From: Xanthomarina spongicola
GTDB taxonomy: Bacteria; Bacteroidota; Bacteroidia; Flavobacteriales; Flavobacteriaceae
Length of the DNA: 64,000 nt
Direction: 5' to 3'
Assembly (NCBI RefSeq): GCF_003148645.1
Contig: NZ_QGGP01000001.1
Span: forward strand, 248,001 to 312,000
Under the pieces are notes generated by a model that did not search any database, was not told the DNA's origin, and saw only the letters and a list, made by a program, of their open reading frames with translations. The translations under genes were made by a program, and so were the position numbers. Every line of letters starts with the position of its first letter. Positions within the stretch are counted from its first letter, which is position 1. Positions 26,365-34,332 of this stretch are shown here, one piece after another.

Positions 26365-28602
26365 ATGACAAAAAAGAAAAAAAGGAAACCTTCACATAAC
26401 CAGATTTCCAACCTTACAAATACCATTCTAAGTATTTTAAAAAAAGATAGAAACCAATCCTTCAACTATAAACAAATTGCTGCTAAACTTGGTGTAAACG
26501 ACGCAAGTAGTCGCAATCAAATTATTAAAAAACTTCAACAACTTAAAGCAAAACAAGAAATTGAAGAAGTAGAACGGGGTAAATTTAAAGCCATTGTTAA
26601 TACCGAATATCACACAGGAATTCTGGATATGGCTTCAAAAGGTACTGGATATATTATTAGCGACGATTTTGAAGATGATATTTATATATCTTCAAATAAT
26701 ATGAACAAAGCGCTTCATGGAGATCAAGTCGAGTTTTATGCTTACAAACGCTTAAAACGTGGTAGACGTGAAGGCGAAATTACAAATATTATCAAGCGTG
26801 CTAAAAGCGAGTATGTTGGTGTAATTCAATTCAGTAAAAATAATAATTTCGCTTTTGTAGTTGTTGATTCAAATAAAATGTACAAAGATATTTTTGTACC
26901 AATTAATAAAATTAACAAAGCTGAAGATGGAGATAAAGTTCTAGTTTCTTTAGACGATTGGCCTGAAAATTCCGATTCACCAAATGGTCGTATTTTAAAA
27001 GTTTTAGGAAAACCTGGAGAGCATAATACAGAAATCCATTCTATTTTAGCCGAATATGGTTTGCCTTACGAGTTTCCTCACGAAGTAGAAGATTATGCAA
27101 ACAAATTAGATACCTCAATTACAAAAGAAGAAATAGCAAAACGTCGCGATATGCGAGATGTTTTGACTTTTACAATAGATCCTAAAGATGCTAAAGATTT
27201 TGACGATGCCTTATCGTTTCAAATCATGGATAATGGCTTATTTGAAATAGGAATTCATATTGCAGATGTCTCACATTATGTGCAACCAGATACGGTTTTA
27301 GACGATGAAGCTTACGAGAGAGCTACTTCAGTTTATTTAGTAGATCGTGTGGTACCAATGCTTCCAGAAGTATTATCTAACAATGCATGTTCTTTAAGAC
27401 CACTTGAAGAAAAATACACCTTTTCTGCTGTTTTTCAAATGAATGATAAAGGCGAAGTTAAAAATGAATGGTTTGGAAGAACCGTTACCTATAGTGATGC
27501 CAGATTTGCTTACGAAGAAGCGCAAGCTATTATAGAAAATAATCCAAATCTCACATCGAGCGCAATCGAGATGTCTCAAATAAATAGAACAATTCCAGCT
27601 GAAGTTTCTCTTACAGGAAAAGAATATCAAACCACACCAGAAATTGCACAAGCTACTCTTAAGTTAGACGAATTAGCAAAAATCATGCGAAGAAAACGTA
27701 TGAATTCTGGAGCTATTTCTTTCGATAAAGTAGAGGTGAAATTCAATTTAGACGCACAAGCTAATCCAGTTGGTGTTTTCTTTAAAACAAGTAAAGATGC
27801 TAATAAATTAATTGAAGAATTTATGTTATTAGCTAATAGAAAAGTGGCTGAATTTATAGGAAAACAATCTCCTAAAAAAACCTTTATTTATCGCGTTCAC
27901 GACGAACCAGACGATAGTAAATTAGCAGCATTACAAAATGTTGTAAGTCGTTTTGGATATAAATTAAACTTTAAAGATAGAAAGAGTATTGCTTCATCTT
28001 TAAACAATTTATTAAGTGAAGTAAATGGTAAAAAAGAACAGAATTTAGTTGATACGTTAACTATTAGAACTATGAGTAAAGCTGAATATACAACTAAGAA
28101 TATTGGGCATTATGGTTTAGCTTTCGATTATTACAGTCACTTTACCTCTCCAATTAGAAGATATCCAGATGTTATGGCACATCGTTTGTTACAACATTAT
28201 CTAGATGGTCAAAAATCGGCTAACGAAGAAGTTTACGAAGATAAATGTAACCATTCCAGTAATATGGAAAATCTAGCTACAAAAGCAGAAAGAGATTCTA
28301 TTAAATACATGCAAATTAGATTTATGCAAGATCATAAAGATGAAGAATTTGTAGGTGTTATTTCAGGTGTTACCGATTGGGGAATTTATGTTGAAATTAT
28401 TGAGAATAAATGCGAAGGTATGGTTAGTGTTCGAGACATGAAAGACGATCATTATGTATTTGATGATGACCATTATGCTTTAATAGGAAAAAATTCTAAA
28501 ACCATGTATCAACTTGGCGACGAAGTAATTGTAAAAGTGAAAGATACAGACTTAGTTAAAAAGCATTTAGACTTTACCTTAATTGGTAAAAACGAAGATT
28601 AA
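26365..28602 (+). CDS. rnr: Ribonuclease R (3'-5' exoribonuclease)
   Basis: RNase R degrades structured RNA processively. The 745-residue protein shows an N-terminal winged-helix region (about 1-80, NYKQIAAKLGV), cold-shock-type domains (about 80-225), the RNB catalytic domain with the acidic cluster TIDPKDAKDFDDALSF near residue 270, and a C-terminal S1 domain (EFVGVISGVTDWGIYVEI). A lysine-rich N-terminus is usual. It is transcribed away from the candidate origin. Confidence 0.96.
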   Translation: MTKKKKRKPSHNQISNLTNTILSILKKDRNQSFNYKQIAAKLGVNDASSRNQIIKKLQQLKAKQEIEEVERGKFKAIVNTEYHTGILDMASKGTGYIISDDFEDDIYISSNNMNKALHGDQVEFYAYKRLKRGRREGEITNIIKRAKSEYVGVIQFSKNNNFAFVVVDSNKMYKDIFVPINKINKAEDGDKVLVSLDDWPENSDSPNGRILKVLGKPGEHNTEIHSILAEYGLPYEFPHEVEDYANKLDTSITKEEIAKRRDMRDVLTFTIDPKDAKDFDDALSFQIMDNGLFEIGIHIADVSHYVQPDTVLDDEAYERATSVYLVDRVVPMLPEVLSNNACSLRPLEEKYTFSAVFQMNDKGEVKNEWFGRTVTYSDARFAYEEAQAIIENNPNLTSSAIEMSQINRTIPAEVSLTGKEYQTTPEIAQATLKLDELAKIMRRKRMNSGAISFDKVEVKFNLDAQANPVGVFFKTSKDANKLIEEFMLLANRKVAEFIGKQSPKKTFIYRVHDEPDDSKLAALQNVVSRFGYKLNFKDRKSIASSLNNLLSEVNGKKEQNLVDTLTIRTMSKAEYTTKNIGHYGLAFDYYSHFTSPIRRYPDVMAHRLLQHYLDGQKSANEEVYEDKCNHSSNMENLATKAERDSIKYMQIRFMQDHKDEEFVGVISGVTDWGIYVEIIENKCEGMVSVRDMKDDHYVFDDDHYALIGKNSKTMYQLGDEVIVKVKDTDLVKKHLDFTLIGKNED

Positions 28603-28630
28603 ATATTACCTTTATAAAAAATTAATCCAC

Positions 28631-29305
28631 ATGAAAAATATAGTAACAATTGCATTAATATTAGTATCAACTGTATTTTTTGCACAAAGTCCAATTACTA
28701 CAACAGTAGGTAAATTTAAAGAACTTAAAGTTTACGATTTAATAGATGTTAATTTAGTACCATCAAACGAAGACAAAATTATTATTTCTGGTAAAAACAC
28801 AGATAAAGTGGTTTTTGTTAATAAAAATGGTGTTTTAAAAATAAAGATGAGTATTGATGCACTTTATAATGGAGATGATACAACAGTTACTTTACATTAT
28901 ACTGGAGTAGATATTTTAGATGTTAACGAAGGAGCGTCTATTTCTTCTAATGATACAATTAAACAATTCGAAATAAATTTAAATGCTCAAGAAGGTGGAA
29001 CTATTGAGGTTAGTTTAGATGTATCATATACTAATGTTAAATCCATATCAGGAGGGAATATAAAAGCTTCTGGAGTTTCAAAAAACCAGAATATATCTAT
29101 AAAAACTGGTGGTGTTTATAATGGTAAAGAACTTAAAACGGAAACAACAGATGTTACTGTTACAGCTGCTGGCGAAGCACGTATACATGCAAGTGGTTTA
29201 GTAACTGCTAAAGTAACAGCTGGTGGTAATGTGTATATTTATGGAAACCCTAAATCTGTAGATGAAAGTAAAGTTATGGGAGGAAATATAAAACGTATGG
29301 ATTAA
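28631..29305 (+). CDS. Exported GIN-domain (DUF2807) protein
   Basis: From the ATG at 28631 the protein has a signal peptide (MKNIVTIALILVSTVFFAQS). The longer open frame back to 28583 would overlap rnr and hide the signal. The rest is a repetitive right-handed beta structure typical of the 'head GIN' family: FKELKVYDLIDVNLVPSNED, then repeated short turns such as GGNIKASG and GGNVYIYG. Function is unknown; members are secreted or envelope proteins in Bacteroidota. Confidence 0.82.
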   Translation: MKNIVTIALILVSTVFFAQSPITTTVGKFKELKVYDLIDVNLVPSNEDKIIISGKNTDKVVFVNKNGVLKIKMSIDALYNGDDTTVTLHYTGVDILDVNEGASISSNDTIKQFEINLNAQEGGTIEVSLDVSYTNVKSISGGNIKASGVSKNQNISIKTGGVYNGKELKTETTDVTVTAAGEARIHASGLVTAKVTAGGNVYIYGNPKSVDESKVMGGNIKRMD

Positions 29306-29321
29306 ATCCATAGAGATTTCC

Positions 29322-29329
29322 TAAATTTG
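29322..29329 (+). promoter_or_regulatory. Promoter -7 element (TAAATTTG) for the LysE-family gene
   Basis: Exact TAnnTTTG match 16 bp upstream of the start codon. Confidence 0.55.
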
Positions 29330-29345
29330 TGTAAACACCATATGT

Positions 29346-30029
29346 ATGCAAGATGCTATTCTTAAAGCAATTCCCTTCGGTATACTATTATCGTTCACTA
29401 TTGGACCTGTTTTTTTTGTGCTATTAGAAACTAGTGCAACAAAAGGTTTAAAAAGTGCTTTAATATTCGATTTTGGTGTTATTATAGCAGACATATTCTT
29501 TATAGTTGTTGCATTTTATAGTACTACTAAACTTTTAGATAAAATAAAAGACGACCCAAATTTTCTTATTTTTGGAGGTGTTCTACTAGCTGTGTATGGG
29601 TTTATTTCTTTTATAAAAACCTCAAAATCTTTTCGAGATATTGTTAGAGAATATCATACTGTCGAAATAAAAAAGAAATTTGGAAAACTATTTATTAAAG
29701 GATTTCTACTTAATTTTATTAACGTTGGTGTGCTTTTAGGCTGGCTAGGTTTTATAGTTATAGGTAATTCTTTAACAGAAACTAATCAAGAACTTTGGGT
29801 ATTTCTAGGAACCATATTAGCAGTTTATTTTTTAGTAGATTTACTTAAAATTATAGCTGCAAAAACCCTTAAAAGCAAATTAACTCCTAGACGTATTTTT
29901 AAAACTAAAAAAATAGTCTCATTAGTTATTTTAGGATTTGGTATTTTATTACTAGTACAAGGATTTTTTCCTGAAGAGAAAGAACTAATTAAAGATAAGC
30001 TAGAACAAATTAATCCTATTAAAAAGTAA
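29346..30029 (+). CDS. LysE-family amino acid exporter
   Basis: A 227-residue integral membrane protein with about six helices. The N-terminus has the LysE signature (AIPFGILLSFTIGPVFFVLLETSATKG, given here only as its start and end: AIPFG and ETSATKG). The loop region LDKIKDDPNF and FIKTSKSFRD precedes the second helix set. LysE/RhtB proteins export basic amino acids, homoserine lactones or other small metabolites; the substrate here is unknown. Two ATGs overlap (29342 and 29346); only the second is in frame. Confidence 0.85.
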   Translation: MQDAILKAIPFGILLSFTIGPVFFVLLETSATKGLKSALIFDFGVIIADIFFIVVAFYSTTKLLDKIKDDPNFLIFGGVLLAVYGFISFIKTSKSFRDIVREYHTVEIKKKFGKLFIKGFLLNFINVGVLLGWLGFIVIGNSLTETNQELWVFLGTILAVYFLVDLLKIIAAKTLKSKLTPRRIFKTKKIVSLVILGFGILLLVQGFFPEEKELIKDKLEQINPIKK

Positions 30030-30073
30030 ATAGTATTATCATACATTAGTTAAGCTTTTATTTACTTTATAAA

Positions 30074-30424
30074 ATGCCAAAAGTCCAATATCATATTTAT
30101 GTTGTAGAACTATCTAAACGTGTTTTTACAGAAAACCGAAAATTTAGAGAAGCCAATCCGCAATTTAATGGTGTTTTAGAATGTTTATATGTTGGCATTA
30201 CAAGTAAAACACCAAAAGAAAGATTTGAACAACATAAAACTGGATATAGAAACAAAAAAGGATACAAACTTTCCTCGAATATTGTTGAAAAATATGGTTC
30301 CTATTTAAGACCAAGCCTCTACAATCACATAGATCCAATGAGCTCCAGAGCAGAAGCCCTTAAAATGGAAGAACAATTAGCTTTAGAATTAAGAAGACAA
30401 CGTTACGCTGTTTGGTACAACTGA
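30074..30424 (+). CDS. GIY-YIG-like small protein
   Basis: A 116-residue protein with a divergent GIY-YIG pattern: HIYVVEL near the N-terminus, then CLYVGITSKTPKERFEQHK, with a conserved arginine and histidine following as in GIY-YIG nucleases. The two strand motifs are separated by about 30 residues, longer than in standard members. EALKMEEQLALELRRQ near the C-terminus could supply the acidic residue. Nuclease activity is unproven. A hairpin at 30449-30479 can terminate transcription. Confidence 0.6.
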   Translation: MPKVQYHIYVVELSKRVFTENRKFREANPQFNGVLECLYVGITSKTPKERFEQHKTGYRNKKGYKLSSNIVEKYGSYLRPSLYNHIDPMSSRAEALKMEEQLALELRRQRYAVWYN

Positions 30425-30448
30425 TTTATCTTAAAAACTTATAATAAA

Positions 30449-30479
30449 AAACCTTTAAGTTTATCTTGAAGGTTTTTTT
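30449..30479. terminator. Terminator after the GIY-YIG-like gene, also outermost hairpin of the tRNA-Cys array
   Basis: AAAACCTT and AAGGTTTT arms, with A and T runs on opposite flanks, make it functional in both directions. Confidence 0.7.
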
Positions 30480-30525
30480 GGTGTCGATTTTAAATATTAT
30501 TAAACGCTATAGCTGGTGTATAAAC
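30479..30525 (-). pseudogene. Decayed tRNA-Cys 3' part, copy 1 (most distal)
   Basis: Retains GGTGTCG (acceptor 3' strand on the minus strand) and CTATAGCTGGTGT (variable region and anticodon-stem 3' side), separated by 20 AT-rich bp where the T-arm should be. No D-arm or 5' acceptor strand is recognisable. Confidence 0.7.
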
Positions 30526-30554
30526 TTCAATTAATTTTTTTAAAAATTAGCATA

Positions 30555-30588
30555 AAAAAAAGAGCTACTGTTAAGTAACTCTTTCTTG
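30555..30588 (-). terminator. Terminator hairpin in tRNA-Cys array (unit 2)
   Basis: AAAGAG-CTAC / GTAA-CTCTTT type stem with a long A run on its left flank, which is a U-tract for minus-strand transcripts. This unit has a different stem sequence from the other hairpins. Confidence 0.6.
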
Positions 30589-30635
30589 AGGTGTCGAGTG
30601 AAAAATATTTTACACGCTTTAGATGGTGTATTAAC
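30589..30635 (-). pseudogene. Decayed tRNA-Cys 3' part, copy 2
   Basis: AGGTGTCG and CTTTAGATGGTGT are kept exactly or nearly so. The 20-bp segment between can fold into a hairpin (GTG-a-AAAAT / ATTTT-a-CAC) in place of the T-arm. Confidence 0.75.
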
Positions 30636-30663
30636 TTTAAATAAATTTTTATAAAAATTAGAT

Positions 30664-30699
30664 ATAAAAAAACCTCCAACTTAATTTGAAGGTTTCTTG
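30664..30699 (-). terminator. Terminator hairpin in tRNA-Cys array (unit 3)
   Basis: AAACCTcCAACTT / AATTTGAAGGTTT type stem with a long A run to the left, which is a U-tract for minus-strand transcripts. Confidence 0.65.
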
Positions 30700-30747
30700 A
30701 GGTGTCGTTTTAATAAACATTCTTACAAGCTGTAGATGGTGTGCAAA
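30700..30747 (-). pseudogene. Decayed tRNA-Cys 3' part, copy 3 (proximal)
   Basis: AGGTGTCG and CTGTAGATGGTGT match the intact gene exactly. The 22 bp between have lost the T-arm sequence. Confidence 0.75.
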
Positions 30748-30780
30748 TTTTAATTAATTTTTCTTAAAAATTTAAAATAA

Positions 30781-30812
30781 AAAAAACCTCCAAACAATGT
30801 TTAAAGGTTTTT
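30781..30812 (-). terminator. Terminator directly after tRNA-Cys
   Basis: On the minus strand the hairpin AACCTTTAAAC / GTTTGGAGGTT is followed by a run of eight T, starting just after the tRNA 3' end. Confidence 0.7.
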
Positions 30813-30813
30813 G

Positions 30814-30884
30814 AGGTGTCGAGCGGATTCGAACCGCTGTAGATGGTGTTGCAGACCACTGCCTAGCCACTCGGCCACGACACC
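30814..30884 (-). tRNA. tRNA-Cys (anticodon GCA)
   Basis: A 71-nt cloverleaf: acceptor GGTGTCG/CGACACC, discriminator U73 as expected for tRNA-Cys, anticodon stem GTGGT/ACCAT with loop CTGCAAC (anticodon at 30850-30852 on the plus strand), and T-arm AGCGG-TTCGAAT-CCGCT. The CCA end is not encoded (CAA follows). It is the only tRNA gene I find in the window. Confidence 0.95.
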
Positions 30885-30934
30885 TAATAAGACAGCAAAT
30901 GTAAAAAAAATAAAGTTTTTACACTATTCAGAAC

Positions 30935-31297
30935 TTACTTTTTACGCTTTTCTGTCATTTTTATTGTAACCATTTCAACATCACCACCAATAGGAGGGTT
31001 TAGTTTACTAACTTTAACAGTGGCTTTGGTAATATGTCCATCTTCAATAAATATTCTTCCTAAAATACGCTTAGCAACTGTTTCAAGTAGATAAGAAGGA
31101 ATTTGCATTTCTTCTCTTACAATTTTATTTAAAAAAACATAATCTACTGTATCACTTAAGCTATCAGATTTTGCTGAAGTTTGTAAATTTGCTTTTACTT
31201 CTAAATCTACGCGATAATCACTACCAATTGCTGTTTCCTCTTTTAAACAGCCATGATGTGCAAAAATGCGTATATTTTCAACTTTTATTATTCCCAT
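30935..31297 (-). CDS. folB: Dihydroneopterin aldolase
   Basis: FolB cleaves dihydroneopterin to 6-hydroxymethyl-dihydropterin in folate synthesis. The 120-residue protein has the family N-terminus (VENIRIFAHHGCLKEE), the central LSDTVDYVFLNKIV, the catalytic-region segment LLETVAKRI, and the C-terminal VKVSKLNPPIGG. Size is normal. A possible TATTTTTG promoter element (31302-31309, minus) lies only 5 bp from the ATG, which would give an almost leaderless mRNA. Confidence 0.95.
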   Translation of the reverse strand: MGIIKVENIRIFAHHGCLKEETAIGSDYRVDLEVKANLQTSAKSDSLSDTVDYVFLNKIVREEMQIPSYLLETVAKRILGRIFIEDGHITKATVKVSKLNPPIGGDVEMVTIKMTEKRKK

Positions 31298-31365
31298 ATC
31301 ACAAAAATACTATTCAGAACGTCACTTCGAAATAAATTCTAAAAGAAATTAATATATAGAAGTTA

Positions 31366-31575
31366 TTAATTTGTAAAAAAGTCAAAAATATTAGTTATGC
31401 TGCTTGTTTTTGCTTTAAAAAATTCTGTATAAGTGCATTTTGTACAGGTTACAGAAGTAAATTTTTTGTTTTGTATGTTAAAAAGTTTTGTAAAAAGACC
31501 TCCTGTTGCTTGCATTTGATCCATTTCGTAAGTACGATTATGGCATTTTGGACACTCGTAATTTCTATGTTGCAT
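31366..31575 (-). CDS. Small zinc-ribbon protein
   Basis: A 69-residue protein with two CxxC pairs (CPKCHN near residue 8 and CTKCTY near residue 44), the spacing of a zinc ribbon. Between them is a basic and hydrophobic linker, GGLFTKLFNIQNKKF. Similar short ribbon proteins are widespread in bacteria; the function is unknown, with nucleic acid or protein binding possible. It is upstream of folB on the same strand with a 68-bp gap. Confidence 0.75.
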   Translation of the reverse strand: MQHRNYECPKCHNRTYEMDQMQATGGLFTKLFNIQNKKFTSVTCTKCTYTEFFKAKTSSITNIFDFFTN

Positions 31576-31638
31576 GATTTAAGTTTTAATTATAGGTATG
31601 AAAAACCATTCAGATGTTACAATTAGTCTAAAATTACC

Positions 31639-31646
31639 TAATTTTG
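31639..31646 (+). promoter_or_regulatory. Promoter -7 element (TAATTTTG) for glnS
   Basis: Exact TAnnTTTG match 28 bp before the glnS ATG. Confidence 0.6.
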
Positions 31647-31674
31647 TGCTTCATATTTCGAATAGAGAATATTT

Positions 31675-33684
31675 ATGTCTGAAGAATCAAAATCACTCAA
31701 TTTTATTGAGCATATTATAGAAGAAGATTTAGCTAATGGCTTAAAAAAAGAAGCCTTACGTTTTCGTTTTCCACCAGAACCAAATGGGTATTTACACATT
31801 GGTCACACGAAAGCTATTGGTATTAGTTTTGGTTTAGGTGAAAAATATAACGCTCCTGTAAACCTTCGTTTCGACGATACCAATCCAGCAAAAGAAGAGC
31901 AGGAATATGTAGATGCTATTAAAGAAGATATTTCTTGGTTAGGCTATAAATGGGCTAATGAGCTGTATTCTTCAGATTATTTTCAGCAGTTATACGATTG
32001 GGCAGTTCTGTTAATCAAAGAAGGTAAAGCCTATGTAGATTCGCAATCTAGTGAAGCTATGGCTGAACAAAAAGGAACACCTACACAACCAGGAATTGAT
32101 GGTCCATATAGAAACCGAAGTATTGAAGAAAATTTAGATTTATTTCAACGTATGAAGGATGGCGAATTCAATGAAGGGACTCACGTGCTTCGTGCAAAAA
32201 TAGACATGCAACATCCAAACATGTTGATGCGTGATCCTTTGATGTATAGAATTTTAAAGAAAGCGCATCATAGAACTGGAACCGATTGGTGTATTTATCC
32301 TATGTACGACTGGACACATGGCGAAAGCGATTATATAGAACAGATTTCTCATTCTCTTTGTTCGCTTGAATTTAAGCCTCACAGAGAGCTTTATGACTGG
32401 TTCAAGGACCAAGTATATAAATATCAACCAGAAGCGCTTCCAATGCTTCCAAAACAACGTGAGTTTGCACGTTTAAACTTAAGTTATACCATTATGAGTA
32501 AACGTAAGTTGCTTAAATTGGTAGAGGAGAAGATTGTATCAGGTTGGGACGATCCTAGAATGCCTACTATTTCAGGACTTCGTCGTCGAGGTTATACGCC
32601 AAATTCCATTAGAAAATTTGTAGAAACCGTAGGTGTTGCAAAGCGTGATAATGTGATAGATGTAGCATTATTAGAATTTTGTATTCGCGAAGATTTAAAC
32701 AAAACAGCTCCAAGAGTGATGGCTGTTTTAGATCCAGTTAAGGTAGTAATCACCAATTATCCTGAAAACAAAGTAGAATGGCTGGAAGCTGAAAATAATC
32801 AAGAAGATGAATCTGCTGGATTTAGAAAAGTGCCTTTTTCTCGTGAAATTTATATTGAAAAAGACGACTTTAAGGAACAAGCTGGCAATAAATATTTTAG
32901 ACTAACTCTAGGAAAACAAGTGCGTTTAAAAAATGCATATATCATTAAAGGCGAAAGCGTTGTTAAAGATAATCAAGGACATATTACAGAAATTCATTGT
33001 ACATATACTGAAGATACTTCCATAAAAGTAAAAGGTACTTTGCATTGGGTCTCTATTTCTCATGCTATAAAAGCTGAAGTTAGAGAGTATGATCGATTGT
33101 TTTTAGACGAAGCTCCAGATGCACATCCAGACAAAGATTTTATGGACTTTATAAATCCTGAATCCTTAAAAATAGTTGAGGCTTATGTAGAACCTAGTTT
33201 AGCAGATGCCAAAGTAGGAGACAGGTTCCAATTCCAACGTTTGGGTTATTTTAATGTAGATAATGATACGACATCAGAAAAACTTATTTTCAATAAAACA
33301 GTTGGGTTAAAAGATTCTTGGGCAAAGCAACAACCAGCCCAAAATAAGAATCAAAACCAACAGCAACCAAAACAAAATATTCCACAGAGAAAAGCTATTG
33401 ATGTTATTCAGCAATTAGGAAAAAAATACACCAATCTACCTGAAGCAAAACAGCAAAAAGTAAAAGCTGAAATATTAGAACTTGCTAATAAAGTTAGTTA
33501 CGAAGAATTAGAGCCTTTGTTTAATACAGCCGTTAAAAAGGTTGGAACACGTATTGCTGCTATGTTAGCTTTAAGTGTTCTAATTAAAAATGGGCAAGAG
33601 AAAAACTCTGCTGTTGTTGAGTTTATTGAGAAAGCTTTAGACGATAAAAATGAGCTTTTAGTAGCTGAAGCTAAAGCGATTTAA
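31675..33684 (+). CDS. glnS: Glutaminyl-tRNA synthetase with C-terminal extension
   Basis: This class I synthetase charges tRNA-Gln directly. Signature HIGH is at residues 41-44 (PPEPNGYLHIGH) and the KMSKS-type loop is TIMSKRK near residue 274. The anticodon-binding beta domains run to about residue 560. A Gln/Asn-rich linker (around 550-575) then leads to about 95 extra helical residues (KAIDVIQQLGKKYTNLPEAK to the end). Some GlnRS proteins carry a YqeY-like tail; this one may be a divergent version. At 669 residues it is more than 100 longer than the E. coli enzyme. Confidence 0.95.
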   Translation: MSEESKSLNFIEHIIEEDLANGLKKEALRFRFPPEPNGYLHIGHTKAIGISFGLGEKYNAPVNLRFDDTNPAKEEQEYVDAIKEDISWLGYKWANELYSSDYFQQLYDWAVLLIKEGKAYVDSQSSEAMAEQKGTPTQPGIDGPYRNRSIEENLDLFQRMKDGEFNEGTHVLRAKIDMQHPNMLMRDPLMYRILKKAHHRTGTDWCIYPMYDWTHGESDYIEQISHSLCSLEFKPHRELYDWFKDQVYKYQPEALPMLPKQREFARLNLSYTIMSKRKLLKLVEEKIVSGWDDPRMPTISGLRRRGYTPNSIRKFVETVGVAKRDNVIDVALLEFCIREDLNKTAPRVMAVLDPVKVVITNYPENKVEWLEAENNQEDESAGFRKVPFSREIYIEKDDFKEQAGNKYFRLTLGKQVRLKNAYIIKGESVVKDNQGHITEIHCTYTEDTSIKVKGTLHWVSISHAIKAEVREYDRLFLDEAPDAHPDKDFMDFINPESLKIVEAYVEPSLADAKVGDRFQFQRLGYFNVDNDTTSEKLIFNKTVGLKDSWAKQQPAQNKNQNQQQPKQNIPQRKAIDVIQQLGKKYTNLPEAKQQKVKAEILELANKVSYEELEPLFNTAVKKVGTRIAAMLALSVLIKNGQEKNSAVVEFIEKALDDKNELLVAEAKAI

Positions 33685-33705
33685 AAGTAAAATATAAAAC
33701 AAATT

Positions 33706-33739
33706 AAAGCCTTGAAGATATTGATTTTGAGGCTTTTTT
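33706..33739 (+). terminator. Terminator after glnS
   Basis: AAAGCCT (33706-33712) and AGGCTTT (33730-33736) arms with a 17-nt loop, then a T run. Confidence 0.7.
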
Positions 33740-33784
33740 GTTTATTTTAAGTATCTTTAGCAAACTAACTAACAATCTCAAATT

Positions 33785-34267
33785 ATGGAAATTAATTTTT
33801 TAGCAATTATTGCTGCTGCAATTTCAGCTTTAGTTGTTGGGTTTATTTGGTATAACCCAAAAGTGTTTGGAAACGCATGGATGCAAGCTGCAGGCATGAG
33901 TGAAGAAAAAATTAAAGGTGGAAATATGGCTAAAATTTTTGGTTTAGCTTTATTTTTTGCAATTCTTTTAGCATTCTCGCTACAATTTTTAACTATTCAT
34001 CAAACTGGTGCTTTAGGAATGATTGGAGGAGATCCAGCTACAGCTCTTCCATCTTATAACGCTTTTATGGCTGATTATGGTACTGCTTTTAGAACTTTTA
34101 AACATGGAGCGTTACATGGAACAATTGCAGGTTTATTTATTGCTCTACCAATAATTGGAACTAACGCACTATTTGAGCGTAAAAGCGCAAAATACATTTT
34201 TATTAATTCAGGCTATTGGATTGTTACACTCGCAATTATGGGTGGCATTGTTTGTGGCTGGGTCTAA
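33785..34267 (+). CDS. DUF1761-family membrane protein
   Basis: A 160-residue protein with about four hydrophobic segments (residues ~5-22, ~50-70, ~110-128, ~138-158). The N-terminal pattern IAAAISALVVGFIWYNPKVF followed by WMQAAGMSEEKIK is characteristic of DUF1761. Function is unknown. Monocistronic, with terminators on both sides. Confidence 0.8.
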   Translation: MEINFLAIIAAAISALVVGFIWYNPKVFGNAWMQAAGMSEEKIKGGNMAKIFGLALFFAILLAFSLQFLTIHQTGALGMIGGDPATALPSYNAFMADYGTAFRTFKHGALHGTIAGLFIALPIIGTNALFERKSAKYIFINSGYWIVTLAIMGGIVCGWV

Positions 34268-34290
34268 TTTTGTAATGATTTAACTTATTT

Positions 34291-34322
34291 AAAGACTGAA
34301 AGATTTTATTTCAGTCTTTTTC
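34291..34322 (+). terminator. Terminator after the DUF1761 gene
   Basis: A perfect 11-bp stem AAAGACTGAAA / TTTCAGTCTTT with a 7-nt loop and trailing T residues. It ends 11 bp before the TTG start of the next gene. Confidence 0.85.
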
Positions 34323-34332
34323 ATTTTTCACT

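Larger units (their letters stand above)
30479..30884 (-). repeat. Tandem array of four ~111-bp units: tRNA-Cys plus three decayed copies, each with a terminator
   Basis: The conserved GGTGTCG block recurs at 30480, 30590, 30701 and 30815, a spacing of 110, 111 and 114 bp. Each unit holds a tRNA-Cys 3'-part, an AT-rich stretch of about 30 bp and a terminator hairpin. The AT-rich stretches of the three decayed units resemble each other (AATTAATTTTT-like, then AAAAATTA) but not the tRNA 5' half. One decayed unit therefore probably arose first and was then multiplied. Confidence 0.8.

Noticed and set aside
30425-30813. CRISPR-like repeat spacing
   Set aside because: The units are degenerate tRNA copies plus terminators; the parts between are similar to each other, not unique spacers, and no cas genes are present.
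32176-32195. A CACGTG core in glnS resembling parS
   Set aside because: Flanking bases (GGACT before, CTTCG after) do not match the parS arms; only the 6-bp core is shared.
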